This document shows, in pieces, positions 24,701 through 37,719 of a stretch of 64,000 nt of DNA. The notes below the pieces were generated by a model. It did no database searches. It was not told where the DNA came from and saw only the letters and a program-made list of their open reading frames with translations. Source of the DNA: Chrysomallon squamiferum (lineage: Eukaryota > Mollusca > Gastropoda > Neomphalida > Peltospiridae); the NCBI GenBank assembly GCA_012295275.1, contig CM022672.1, positions 11,109,904 to 11,173,903 of the forward strand, written 5' to 3'. The position numbers and the translations under genes are program-made. How positions within the stretch are numbered: position 1 is the first letter of the stretch; each line of letters starts with the position of its first letter.

Positions 24701-27700
24701 TTTACAGGCAAAGAAGAGTCGCACAGTTGAAACAAATTTGAAAAATATCAGTATGAACAAATCTGACATTGAATTTGAGGTACCTTAACTTTTGTTATAA
24801 GATTAAATCAGAATTAATTCAGGTTTTATATCAACTGGTTTTTTTTCTTCTTTAAGAAAGAAAAAAAATAGTTGATAGTAAAACAGGAGAGCAATGAAAT
24901 CTATCAAAAACAGAAATCAAGCTTTTTGCTAACATACAAATAATAATAGTGATGAATTAATTGGGCTATAAAATGCATGTCTACAACGTATAATGATATG
25001 TGTATTGTTTGATAAAGTTATTTATTTTTTTACTTTTCTATTATTTTTTTTATCTATAAGGAGTATATTTAAATTGCTAAATGCATTTAAGGTTCTAAAC
25101 ATAACATTTTCTAAATTTTATAATTTACATAGCAGATCTTTGACTGATTTCTGAAATTAACAAGAACAAACATTAATCTTGAACTTTTTTAATAGAATAT
25201 CTGACTGTTCAAATATTCTCTACTTATAAACTGTAATGTTTTCTCTGATTATATATTTGTTTAGGTAGACCCTATGTTCCATATAATGTCAGGAGCATTT
25301 GCTGAGGGTGGCTCAGATGGCTTGTTACTCAGCAATCTGAGATGTTTCGATGACACACAACAGTTAGTTTTAGATTCATCCACAGTAATACCAGTGACTG
25401 ATAACTCTGAAAGGAAAGTGTCTGAAAGAAAACCTATTTCTGATACTGCAGAACTGAAAGGTACAGTCAATGAAAAAAAAACAATTGTTTCTAAAGAAGA
25501 CATTTTTTAAAACCTCATTTCATATTCTCTATATTTTACTTTAAGATAAATAAAAAAAGTACCAAAAATAGTTAAAATGTTATTTAATTTGTTTTAATTT
25601 ATGCTTTCTTTTGTTACAGATCTTCTACAGAAAGCAGACTTGGATAACAAACAGATCTGTCCTGCATTTCATGATTTCACATTTTGTGGCTGGGATAATG
25701 TATGTTTTTTAACAATGTTTTGTAATAAATGTTTGTTGTAGCTTTGAGAATCATGGCAAATATTATCTGAAATATAATGGCAGACATTTAATTGAAATGA
25801 ATTTAAAATTTGCTCAGTTTTAAATTGAAAAAGTTTAATAACAATTTATCAAAAGTAAAGATTTCTTAGAAGAGTATAAATATGGTTTCCATATATTTGG
25901 TTAATATTACATGTGAGGTGTCATGTGGATTTGAATTCTATTTACTTATTTTTTTCCTTCAGAAACTAGTAATTAATATATTTTTTTTTTAAATTTAATT
26001 TAAAAAAACAAAAAAATATTAAGCTTATCATAATGTTAAATTTGGAAACATTTACAATGAACTTTAATGAAATATATTGAAATGCAATAAACTCTTTAGA
26101 TTTGGGGAAACTTTTATTACATTTTATTATGAAACTAACATGTATGTTGTGAGATAAATTAGTCTAAGTTGTTTTTGCAGTACACAAGTAGTACCAAAGG
26201 CCAGTCTGATTTCATATTTGATATGAATGCTGAGCCTGAACCCATACCACAAGTTGAAGATGAATTCCCTGAAATGCAGTCTGAGATGGCTGCTGGACTT
26301 AGTGGTAGTGATGCAGGTAATAATTTTCCTTTACAATTAACAAACTCTGAGATACAGAAAATATTATATAGGATTCTTAAAATCATGTTTTTGGTAGAAT
26401 AAAATCATCTGGGATGAATTACACATCCCGAAATTGCTGTTAACTTTCTTAATAATGAACACAAAAACAAAACATAAATAAATAAAATTAAATAATAATC
26501 AACATAATAAACATACATTTAACAAACCCTATATGTAACACTAATTCATCAAGAATATTTATACACATTGACTTTTGTCTGTGTTATGCAAAGGGCACAG
26601 TGCTAACATTATTTTATTATTATTTATTTCTCTCAATGATTCTATTCTAATAACACTTACTTCTGGTTTTCAAAGATCTAAAAAGATGTTTGTTTTGAAT
26701 GTTACAGAGGATGATGTTATTCCAAACGAGACCTCGGAGTGTAAAATTGTTGAAGACAGTAGAACTGCTCAGTTGATGGACAGAGCATTTGAAGATCTCA
26801 CGTAAGTGTGTGATTGGCCCTCATGAGTGGGCTTAGTTTATCCATTAATATTACAAGGTTATTTTTTATAAGAACCTTCTCATGAACATGAAAGCATGAA
26901 ATTGGGCACTGGTTGGAACCAGAAGCAGCACAACGAGTGCACTCAGAATGATTGATTGTGATGTTGTTGGTGTATGTATATTTGTAAAACATTAGACACA
27001 TATCAATATACATGTTAATAAAATTATATTAACATTGTGGAAAAAATCTTTTTTGCAACAAATCAATTTTATCTCCTTATTTTACAATGTTTTTTTAAAT
27101 TAATGATAAAAAACAAAATTGCTTCAAAGTTCCTCAGCATTTTTATTTGAAGTAAACAGAAATATTTAGGCTGTTGATATAAAAGTTGAGGATCAAAGAA
27201 ATGGCTCTTTCAACTCATCTATCATTCACATTTAGTTATTGGAATACATTTCACTTTAATATTAAATAATATTTATTAATAATAATTCTTCTTATTAATA
27301 AACTTAATTTTTTTTTTAGTCATGGCAGTACGGGAACGTTGCTGCAGATTTTGGCTTCGGAGCCATCTGACTACTCATATTTTAAAAAGGCAATTCTACA
27401 GACATGGGCTGGACCATCCCATTGGCGGATAGGAAATTTGTCCAAAGATTCTCGACTGAAGAGCATGAACAAACCTCAGAAATCTAAAATAAAAAAGTCA
27501 GCCTTGCGAATTGACTATGACCAGACTGACGACTGCGAGTATTTCAAGAAATCCAAAACAACAACACTGACCAAACGGACACTGAGTGGCTACAGCAAAG
27601 ATCAGACAACTCTGCCCCCAGATCTTCACTACGATGTCAACAAGCTTTTCAAACTGTTTTATCATCCAAAAATAATGGTATATAACAAATTTTATTTTAA

Positions 27701-30700
27701 AAAATCAATTCTGATTTGTTGACAGAGCCAGGCATTATGACTGTCTTTTATCCCACATTTTAATTCTTTTTTAAATTTACAAAAGAAAAGATAAAAGAAG
27801 GAATTAAGAGCTCTTAATATTTTAATATTTTCATTTTATAAAAAAAAAGAGTGGGATGCAGGTCATTGAATGTTTGCCTGATTCTATTCTAAATTTGTTA
27901 TAATAAATAATAATAAATTTGTTGTTTTTAGTATTGTTGGAATTGTAAGAAAAAATACTGTGGGCTTTTCTGTTAAAATGAAAAAAGATTGATAAATTAT
28001 AATTATATGACATGTTCAATTAAAATGGTCTTTTATTTTAGACCAACATTTCTTGACAACTGCCTCTTTAACAGTGCTTAATTTTATTACTTTAGATGTA
28101 ATAATAATTATTTCAGATCAAACGTCAGAGTCTCGATGGTGTGGGTCTTGATCAACTTTCCAACAGCGACCACAACAACACAAACGACAGAGAAAACTTC
28201 TGTGCTGATTTAGTAAGCATTCTTTGCTATCTGGACAACTCACAGACAAACTAAAATATTTTAGTTTTCACCTGAAATTTAAAAAATAACTAAAATGAAA
28301 TAATGAATGTTGGCATATTTTACCTGAGAATTATATACAACATTTTGTAAGTGAGTGGGCTGGAGTGCAGGTTTACGGAGTACATTTTTTGGTAACAACT
28401 GTTACAGCAGCACACAACATGTTTATCTAATCTTTGATGTTGTTTCTTATTTATGAAGAGGTGCCTATAAAAAAAAAAAAACGATATGTAATTCTTGACA
28501 TTAGCCCATGAATTGGATGCAGTGGATTTCCTCATTCATAATATCGTTATTGAAAGAAGGTACAGCTGCTGCCTAATGTCTTAATTATTTAATCTTAAAA
28601 CGGTTTGAGCTACTGTAAAGGCGGACTTCCTGACAATGTGATTAGCATTATTTGTTAATAAAATCTTATTTGAAGTTATCAACATTATACTTTTGTTAAT
28701 AACATTCAACATTTGTATGATAAATTCAGTCAGAAACAAATTTTAGTTTTCTTTGCAATTCATGTTTTAAATGTTACATACATACATATATACATATATA
28801 TATATATGTTGTATTTTTTCTGTAAAGGTTGAAGATGATGATGACAACAACGAGTTTGACTTCAACTTCTCTGGAGACTCTGGTGACTGTAGTCAAGGAC
28901 CATCACAAAATATATGTGAACCAAGCTTACAGATGGGTGGGGCATCTATGGATGGAACAGTCCTCTGTGGGGATAAGCTACTTGCTCAGCCATACAAGGT
29001 ATTTAAAAAAAAAAAAAAAAAATGTATAATGTTCTATAATTTTGTGAGGATTAATGGGAAGATATGATTATTTATGGCTACAGGAATGTTCAGATTAGTC
29101 AGATGAAGTTGAGAAAAATCAATGTTGCTCTGTCATTACTGCTAGTATACTTGTAAAAAAAGAAAACAGCCCAATTTTTCTGTCTTTTAGAGTAAAATAT
29201 CTAATTTGAAAATTTTTGTCAAAAATAAATTGGTGTTTTTAGTAAACAAAGTGATGAATATATATTGTGGAAATTGGAAATACCTACCGATTTACCCAAA
29301 TTATATAGGTTTTTTTGATGGTTTTTTAATGACTAAATAATGGATTAATGCAAAAAAATGAATGTTTCTTTGAAACAGTAGTCAGTTCAAGAGGGTACAC
29401 ACAATAGCAATTTATTTCTCATTTGAGAACAGAATCTGAAATCTATACATCTGTTACATTTTTCAAATATTTCAGACATTGAATGTTAATTGATGATGGG
29501 TTTTGTTTTTGATATTTTTTCCTTTTTTTCCCACTTCTATACAGGTTCCCAAGATAGATATACCTTATGCCAAAACAGCCAAGAAACATGATGTTAGAAA
29601 ACTCAAGTCTGCCATGTGGAAAATTCTTACAAGTTCAACCTCTGAGCAGGTAATTTTTAGATTGAGTTTTCAGTTTGTTTCAATGCAGGTGTTAATAAAA
29701 ATATGAAAAACAGAAACCAGGTAATACAAGATGACAGTTCAGTGTGGGGAGTTAATAAACCTAAATTCTATGTGAACAGCAGGTGCAGTGTGACAGCTGT
29801 TGAATATAATTTAGGATGTTAAGGTTCTAGGGAAGATGGAGAAAAACAGGAGTTTAGTGTTTTGAACAAAAAACTTTCATTAACACAAACATTTTTATGA
29901 AACACATGGACTGACACATTAGTCATTTTATTTTAAAATTGTATTTGTTTATTTATATTTTTGATCAGTATAATTAATTATTAAGTAGTTATTTTAAAGT
30001 TTTAAAGTTATCAATTTTTTTTATTTATATAAAACTGGTAACTTATAGTGGTCAGTAATAAAATTTGTTTCAACATATATTTTAAAAATGAGTTTATTAA
30101 AGAATTTTCTTTTTATTAATTAATTTTATATTTTATAATCTGTAAGAATGATCGATCCTGGCAGTATTCCTGGTAGTGTTTACCAATATATAAATCACTA
30201 TTTTTCAGTGCAATGAAGATGCACATTCAGAAACAAATATTTCAAAAGGAATACAAGAGTTGACAATGGGAGAAAAATCTATGACTGACCAGTGGTCTAT
30301 TGGCAAACTGCTACAAAAACTACCACAGCATATCTCAGAAAATGCTGCAACAAATCTCAGTGTTCCAATAGCATTTATGTGTCTTTTACACTTAGCAACT
30401 GAAAAGGTATCTGAAAATGTCAACTTACTTAAGAATTTGTAGTTTTCCTTAAAGATTATTTTTTTTATTTTTATAAATTGTCAGTATCATTAATTTTGTC
30501 TGTGTATATTTATTTTTAAAAATTATTTTATACTGTAGTGAGTAACAAATAATCTATGTTTGTTGTATATTCATTATCAATATTTAATTTTAAGACAAAA
30601 CTTATCATATACTTAACTAAAATTTAAACTGTCTCCTAAAAATGAGTTTAACGTAAAATAAATTTTAATATTATATTATTTCAAATGATTTGCATTTCAT

Positions 30701-31001
30701 TATATATACAGTATAAGTATTTAATTGAAATTAAAACTGAATGATATTCCTACTTGATATTTTTAAAAAAACAGTCTCTAAAATGACAGTTTAGATTAAT
30801 ATATGTATCATTACATATATATATATATATACCCTACAAGTTTGTATTTTACATTGACTGAATATTTTTTGGCAGTTCTTTTTGTTCTTCTGTATTCCTC
30901 TCTTCTTTCACACACACATATTACATCTCTATTTATATTTACAGGGTTTGAAACTTGAAAGCATTGACATGAAGGACGTGATGATCTCTCAGGATCTGTA
31001 G
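21735..31001 (+). CDS. NCAPH: Condensin complex subunit 2 (NCAPH/Barren kleisin), sixteen exons, 719 aa
   Basis: Exons: 21735-21967, 22416-22494, 22793-22879, 23248-23380, 23650-23714, 24708-24779, 25265-25460, 25620-25699, 26181-26316, 26708-26801, 27320-27677, 28117-28212, 28828-28998, 29545-29649, 30209-30406, 30945-31001. All are GT-AG with matching phases; 2160 nt in frame, close to the usual 720-740 aa. NCAPH is the kleisin of condensin I, bridging the SMC2/SMC4 heads for mitotic chromosome compaction. Visible family segments: RVTPLNGLSNVQLAEHYEKC, then INSKNAFGLHLIDCMSEML (N-terminal kleisin helices binding SMC2), the VASYTLDASAKIYAARVD motif, VDPMFHIMSGAFAEGG, a central DYDQTDDCEYFKKSK and LPPDLHYDVNKLFKLF block, and near the C-terminus VPKIDIPYAKTAKKHDVRKLKS with SVPIAFMCLLHLATEKGLKL, the winged-helix end contacting SMC4. 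KKKRK at the exon 5/6 junction is a basic NLS-like patch. An acceptor ends at 21724, so a 5' non-coding exon lies upstream. AATAAA near 31430 and 31646. Confidence 0.96.
22981..23033. repeat. Short perfect inverted repeat in NCAPH intron 3
   Basis: Arms of 20 bp at 22981-23000 (TGATAATTGATATTTCATAA) and 23014-23033, exact reverse complements, with a 13 bp loop. Could form a stable hairpin in the pre-mRNA or be the remnant of a small foldback element. Confidence 0.8.
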
Positions 31002-31952
31002 CACCTTTCATTGTTATTTATAGTATGTTGCTGAAGATATAACATTTGTTACAGGTTTCTGTTGTATATTTTATATACATCTTTTAGATTTAGTTATAAA
31101 TTCTTCCAGTTTCCCATTTTTGACTGTTTCCCCAACATAAAGGAAAAAATAGGTTCTTAAAGTTTGAATTTTTGTTGTTTACACTTAATATTGTGTGTAA
31201 ACAATTACATATTTTAAAAATCTGAACACACCCATTTTATCTAAAAGAGTAGGTTTGACTGTTTCAATTCGAAATCAATCTTTAATTAATTTTAGAAATT
31301 TTTATTGTTATATATTTGTTAAACTCCAAAAATCTTATTATTTTCCCATTTATTTTAAACATTATATAAAATAAATGATATTTTACTGCAATTTGTTTCA
31401 AAATTGGTTTTATTTTAAACATGATAAAATAAAGGTTCAATTTATTGCTTAATAATTAATTTAGAAATTGCAATATAAAAAAGAAAAGTCCCTCCCCCCC
31501 AAATTTTTTTTTTTTTAAATAAAAACAATTTATACAAATGTATTCTCAGTATTTTATTTCACTGTGGAAAATTTATTAAATTATCCCTTTTTTATAAAAT
31601 CAATTATTTAGTAACTAGCATATCTTCATATTTTTATTTACTGTCAATAAAAGACTAAAAGCAAATGTTTTTGTTATAATTTGTAAACTATAATAATTTC
31701 ATTCATATTGTGTAATAAGGAATGCTGAAATGTTTGTATTTAAAAATATTAGATTAAAACCCAATAAAAAAAGAAATCCTTGAAATATTTCTTAGTGTGC
31801 TCATTTAAATAATCATGAATTGCATCATACATTCTTATTGGAATAGTTATACAACATTCAGATCAAATAAAAATACACATTTTGGTATAATATTAATATT
31901 TATTTTCATTCAAAAAATTAGTTTTTACGAGTGCAAAGTACTTTGGCAGTAG
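31002..31952 (+). other. NCAPH 3' UTR and spacer
   Basis: T-rich on the + strand, no exon. Candidate polyadenylation hexamers near 31430 and 31646. After about 31700 the composition becomes mixed, consistent with the gap between convergent NCAPH and E93-type transcripts. Confidence 0.45.

Positions 31953-31997
<45 letters not shown>
31953..31997. repeat. Homopolymer A tract, 45 bp
   Basis: Uninterrupted run of A, the longest homopolymer noticed. It lies between the convergent NCAPH and E93-type transcripts. It could be a retroposon tail remnant or simple slippage expansion; no element body is recognised upstream. Confidence 0.85.
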
Positions 31998-31998
<1 letters not shown>

Positions 31999-34900
31999 AT
32001 TGATATTTTTTCCCCCATCATTTTTCAGGCACAGTGAGATTCTGCAATATATTACCAATTCAACAATGTGTAAATAAAATTAAAACAACTTAAAAACAAA
32101 CATAAAACAACAAATAAATTCACATGACAACAAAAGAAAACAGTAGACTAGTGATTATACTTCATAGATGTTGTTACAAATGAGACAATTCAAAGTGTAC
32201 CTTTAACAATACAAAGAATTAATCCAAGTATATTTTATATATCTCCAAATTACATTTCTTTTTGTTTTTGGACATTCGGTTATAATAATGAAATATAGTC
32301 ATGTTTCTGTGGTCACTGCACAATGCATAAGGCAGACCAACTTTTTAGTGTTGTCGGATAAATTGAAGTATTGCAAACAACCCCAGTTGTGGAGGAATAA
32401 AATTGCTGTTTTCAGATGTTTTGTATGAATATTTTATTTTTGTTGTACTTTGCAATGAACCATAACAGATCAGCCTCAAACAATAATTAACTTGGGAGTG
32501 TTATGAATTAGACTGTGAATTCATATTGTCACACGTACACTTTAAAATGCTGGAATCCTTCATAAAATATTCATGTGAATGCAGTGTGATGTAATGCAAT
32601 GTTTTATGAGGAATAAATGGCGATATGAACAGATTAAGATGTAAATGTTTATGAACAAACTATATGACAGTTAACAAACCTGTTTGATGATAACATCTGG
32701 CAACAGCTCTTAGGCTGACAGTATTATTACACTATTCACAACTGTATTGACATAACAAAAAAATTTGCTTAACATTTATATAACAATAAATGTTCGAATG
32801 AAATAGTGTTTGTTTTTTTTGTTTTTTTTTCAACTGATATCTTTTACATTCTGAAGCACCAAAAATCAGAATCAGGTTTTTCATTAGTGCTGCCAGTAAT
32901 CTGTTTTCCTGTTCTAGCCAGCACTCCAAGTTAATAGCCTTTCAAAGAAAACCTGCATGTAAAAGCTTATTCAATAATCCTGTTTTTGGGGGTGGTATAT
33001 TTTCTTTCATAATAATGCACTTTTATTAAGTTTTATTATCATTATTTTTTTTTTTCAAATGCTATTTCCATTTAATGAGTGATAAAAATAAAACAGGATA
33101 ATTCTCTTGTTTCAACAATGAAAAAAAAAAGGTAAAGGAATGATGAAGTAAAATATATGTATTTAACTAAGTTGGATGCATTTATATAATGTTAATGGAA
33201 TTTTACTTGTAATATTTTAAAAAAAATAAAAGGAAGGATAATAATATAAAAAATTATTTAGCTTTCATAATTTGAGGAATGTATAAATTTTCTGTAATAC
33301 AAGGTACTAAGACCCTCTCCTAAAAAAACAGATTCTTTTCTTTTTTCTTTTTGCTGAAAACTGCATTTTAATACATAAATGTCAAGCTAAAATATCTATC
33401 ATTTTCAGAAGCACTTTATATATATATATATATATATGAAACAACATTAATAACATTTAAAATAAAATACAGTTTAAAACAAGACAGAAAGTGTATATTA
33501 ACAGTTAACAAAATTCAATAAAAATAAAAATACATGTTTAATTTTGAGCATAAATAAAATGGAACAAAATTGATCACAGAAAGACTGGATTAAAAAAAAA
33601 TAAAAAAATGAAAGGTTATTATTTTTCACAACCCTATATAAAAAATAAAAATAAAAAAACCTAAAAAAACACACCAAAACCCCATAAAGTTTAGTATAGC
33701 AAATGAACAATGATTTGCAAGTAACTAATTACTGAATGTCATTTAATGTTAACTATCCCCTTATAACATTTTTCAATTACAAGAAGCTATCTCATAATTA
33801 CAAGTTAGCAATCTGATAGTATATAATAATGATCTTGTAAACTGTAATGTTAAAAAATCCCATAATTTTCAAGTAGCACTACCTGACTTCTGAACCTTAC
33901 ATTGTTTATTGTTCAGAGAATATTAAATGATCTATATTTAATAAAATAAAATAAAATAAATAAATAAATAAATAAATAAATAAACAAACAAACAAACAAA
34001 CAAACAAGTAAATAAATAATTTAAAAATTCACACTGAATAATACTCCCCCTTGATTTAGTCTCATTTATCCTCCCTTAAAAACACTGAAATAAAAACCTG
34101 ACACACACATACATACAAAATGAAAAAACTGACAATAATTTTAAAAATAATCGTTTCTGCCACTGGAAAATATGTCAAAAAAGACATCAGTGACTGATAA
34201 ATGAGACTAATACTCTGATGCAGCTGTATAAATTACTAATAAAATCAACTCAAACTGAACAACAGCATTCAAAAACAAAATTAAATTACATAAATGTGAT
34301 ATGACTAGTAACTTCTGAACAAAAGGCATAAATAAATATAATGAATACAATGAGCAAATACAGTGAGACAGACAATCTTATTATCTGTATATATTAAATA
34401 TATTAAAACATTTAGAAAAAAATAATCTGTTTTTAGAACAGATTGATAAAGATGTAACATTCACTATTCAAACTCTTATTTCATAATGATATCTATTCTT
34501 CAAAATATGAAGTGAATATACAAAACACGTATAAAACAAATAAATTTCAAATAAATTCTGAAAACAATTTCATACTAATAAACAATATATAAATTATTCT
34601 AGAAAGGAATGCACAATAAAAATTGATAAATATATACATTAATGAGCACCAACAAGTTCACATTGTTAAACTTTCTAACTAACACTTATTTCTAAAAATC
34701 TCAAATAACACAGGACACTCTTTTAAACTTTACTCAATATTTTATCTTCCCTCTGTTTATACCTATCACCATAACTTATAACAGTCCCAAGACTATGGCT
34801 ACTACTACAACTTATAAGTTTAAAAATTAAGAATTGTAAATTTGAAATATTCTAATGCAATATGATTTCAAAGCCTGGTGTGAACTTACCTTGGTTCTAA

Positions 34901-35870
34901 AATGAATTTTATTTTTTAAATAAAATAGTATGAAAATTTTGTTAATTTTGATGTCAATTTTACCATATATGCTTCATGATACAAGTATTAAAAAAAAAAA
35001 AAAAAAAAAAATTGTGAAGTAACTGTGAGGTAAAATATGGAATACAAGCTATAAAGTAACATTTTAAAATGGCCACAGCCAAGGAATTTGTCATATTCAA
35101 GGCACTTCCTTTAGAAAATATGGCACCTGATCCAGTTTTATACATCTGAATTTCAGTTCAAATTTGTACCCTATTAAAACAACATAGTACAAGATTTTCT
35201 CCAACATTAGTAAAAACATTTCTTTCTTTTGACTGCAGTCTTATGTTATTTTTGAACACTAACAATAGCAAAGGCAAAATTCTCATCAAGCACTAATTTC
35301 ACAATCAGACAAAAATATCTGATGTTAAATAAATAATTTTCATTAACTGCAAAAATTTAAGTAATATGAAACAACTGTTAAGCTCAGTTATTAAACTATA
35401 AATATATTCATTAAAAAGCAAATGGGTAAAATAATTCTTACAATACAAATTGAAAAATACTATAAATATTTTATACATTTTGTTACATTTATAGCAACAA
35501 ATTTTAATTTTGTTTGTATATATATTTATGTGTGTGCTCTGTATGTCTGTCTGACTAGAAATGTTAATGTATATGTACAAATAAAGAAAAAAGCATCACT
35601 AGCAAAAAAAAAAAAAAAAAAAAACCTATAATGTAAACTAATCACAGAGTAAGAGATTATGCTTATGACTTGCATATAAATATATGCAAATTGTGATAGA
35701 TATAAATTATGCAATTAAAAGTTTTGTTTTAAATACTGCAATATAATTTTTTTTTACCTATGGATCCTAGATACAAAAAATGTGTAAAAATGTGTAAAAA
35801 TATCTCAGATCAGAATAAACTGATTATTTGCTTAATTGTAATGATAATTATTGTATAAGTTCCAACAGCA

Positions 35871-35904
<34 letters not shown>

Positions 35905-37719
35905 AACTGCATTTATAAAACAATAGGTAACATTAAGAATATATTAAAACCCCACAGAAACATTACAAACAGAAGATTTCTGGTCTATATCTGGCATAAT
36001 TTTTAAAAGTTAATAAATTATCAAAATAGTGATATATGTTTACACAATCATTAAAATACCACAACTGATATGTTTCAATGACATTTCCAATGAAAATAAA
36101 GAAGTGAAAATTAAAAAAATAAAATAACAATTTTAAAAATCAAATCAGAATAAATATAAAATACTTACAAAATCACTTTCAATCTGTACATAACAAGAAA
36201 AATAAACCTTATAATCATATCAGCATAATTTTCCCACAACATTAACCAGTTATATATTTAGATATATATATATAGATATATATATATATATATATATAGG
36301 CAACAATTAATTTTTTTTTTCTTTTTCATTTTTAAAGTTAAATCTCAACTGTATGTACAGAACATTCAAGGACGGGTGATGACTCCCTCAACAGAGTCAA
36401 AATCATTAGGCAATGAAAACACAGGTAACACGAGGTAAGAGACTTAAAGAAAAAAAGTATCTATAAACTATTCTTTAAACTAAATATTCTATCTGAAATG
36501 CTATCATAATACAGGCTTAAATAATTTATTTTTAAAGTGCATCTTTTAAAATGAATGCCTTTACACACTCTTTGTATTATTTTTATTTTTTTTAATTTCT
36601 GATAGAAGTCTTTTCTTATATAACAATTTTATTTGTAAGAGTTACAATAGCTAACCTTTGTTTCTGAAACCAGTCTTTATCTTCTGGCACCATAACTGGC
36701 TCATGGTAATAAACAAATAGTCACCTTTGTCAATTTATAACAACATTATTTTTCTTAATCAGTCATTCATATATATATATATATATTCACATCTCTTTGT
36801 GTAAAGAAAGATCTTTATTATATATAATGTCTATGTATTTATCAGTTTCTTATACTTATTATATATAAAACAATAACTGAAATTATATAAAACATATTTA
36901 AACCATTTGTAAAAATCATCAAAGATGCACTTTATTGATAACAATCTAAATAGTTATTTTATGTAAACATTTCACCTTTGTTTTCCGTTTTGTCCATTAA
37001 ACAGAATAAGACTAAAACACTGTCTTTGACTTCTAAACTGCAGAAACTTTTTGCATGAGCAAAAAATCTTTATTTAATCCTCTGAGCAATTTTACAGCTA
37101 AGTAAATTAAGGCATAAATGGTAAATGGGAAAGCTAAGAAACAACTTAAAATCCTCCCCCTCAAAAAAAATTAAAAATTAAAAAAAATACAAAATAAAAA
37201 ATCTCAAAAATCAATAACAGATGTTTGGGATGACAATATCCCTGTAACCATTTAATTTGATTTTAACTACCATCTACTTATAATTCTTAAAACAAATAAC
37301 ATATTTAGAAATGGTCATAATCTTTGATTAGTAAGATTTACGATGGAAATATTCTGCTGACAGCAACAAGCATTATAGTAAGGTCATATTGTAAATTTTT
37401 CTGTAATGCTATTACATCATGAAAAATCTTTTAAAAGAACAAAATGGGCCAGTATCAAATGAACAACAATTGGTAACCCCCAAATCAATCACAGTTTTAA
37501 AATAAATTATTACGAAGATTTAAATACCACTTTTCATAAGTTACTCTAAAACATCCATTTGTTAAAAGCTGAATAAAAAGAGTACGAGTTTACCAAAATC
37601 AATGCTGCCGTCATCACTACAGTATAGATAAAACTTTATAGTTATATACTAAAATATTAAATATTTAACAGACACATATAAAACACAATACATACTTCTT
37701 TTTACTTTTCTTTTTTTGA
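31998..37719 (-). other. Probable long 3' UTR of the E93-family gene
   Basis: About 5.7 kb following the stop codon of the minus-strand E93-family gene. It is A-rich on + (T-rich in sense) throughout, has no plausible exon on either strand, and no other gene is visible. It carries AAAT/AAAC tandem runs (about 33938-34018), poly-A runs (about 34989-35010, 35604-35624, 35872-35901) and AT runs (about 33418-33437, 36259-36298, 36769-36786). A single long 3' UTR is the simplest reading; a non-coding transcript is an alternative. Confidence 0.45.

Noticed and set aside
26575-26707. Extended start of an NCAPH exon
   Set aside because: The frame is open upstream of 26708, but the GTTACAG acceptor at 26701-26707 keeps phase with the previous exon and gives the expected EDDVIP start.
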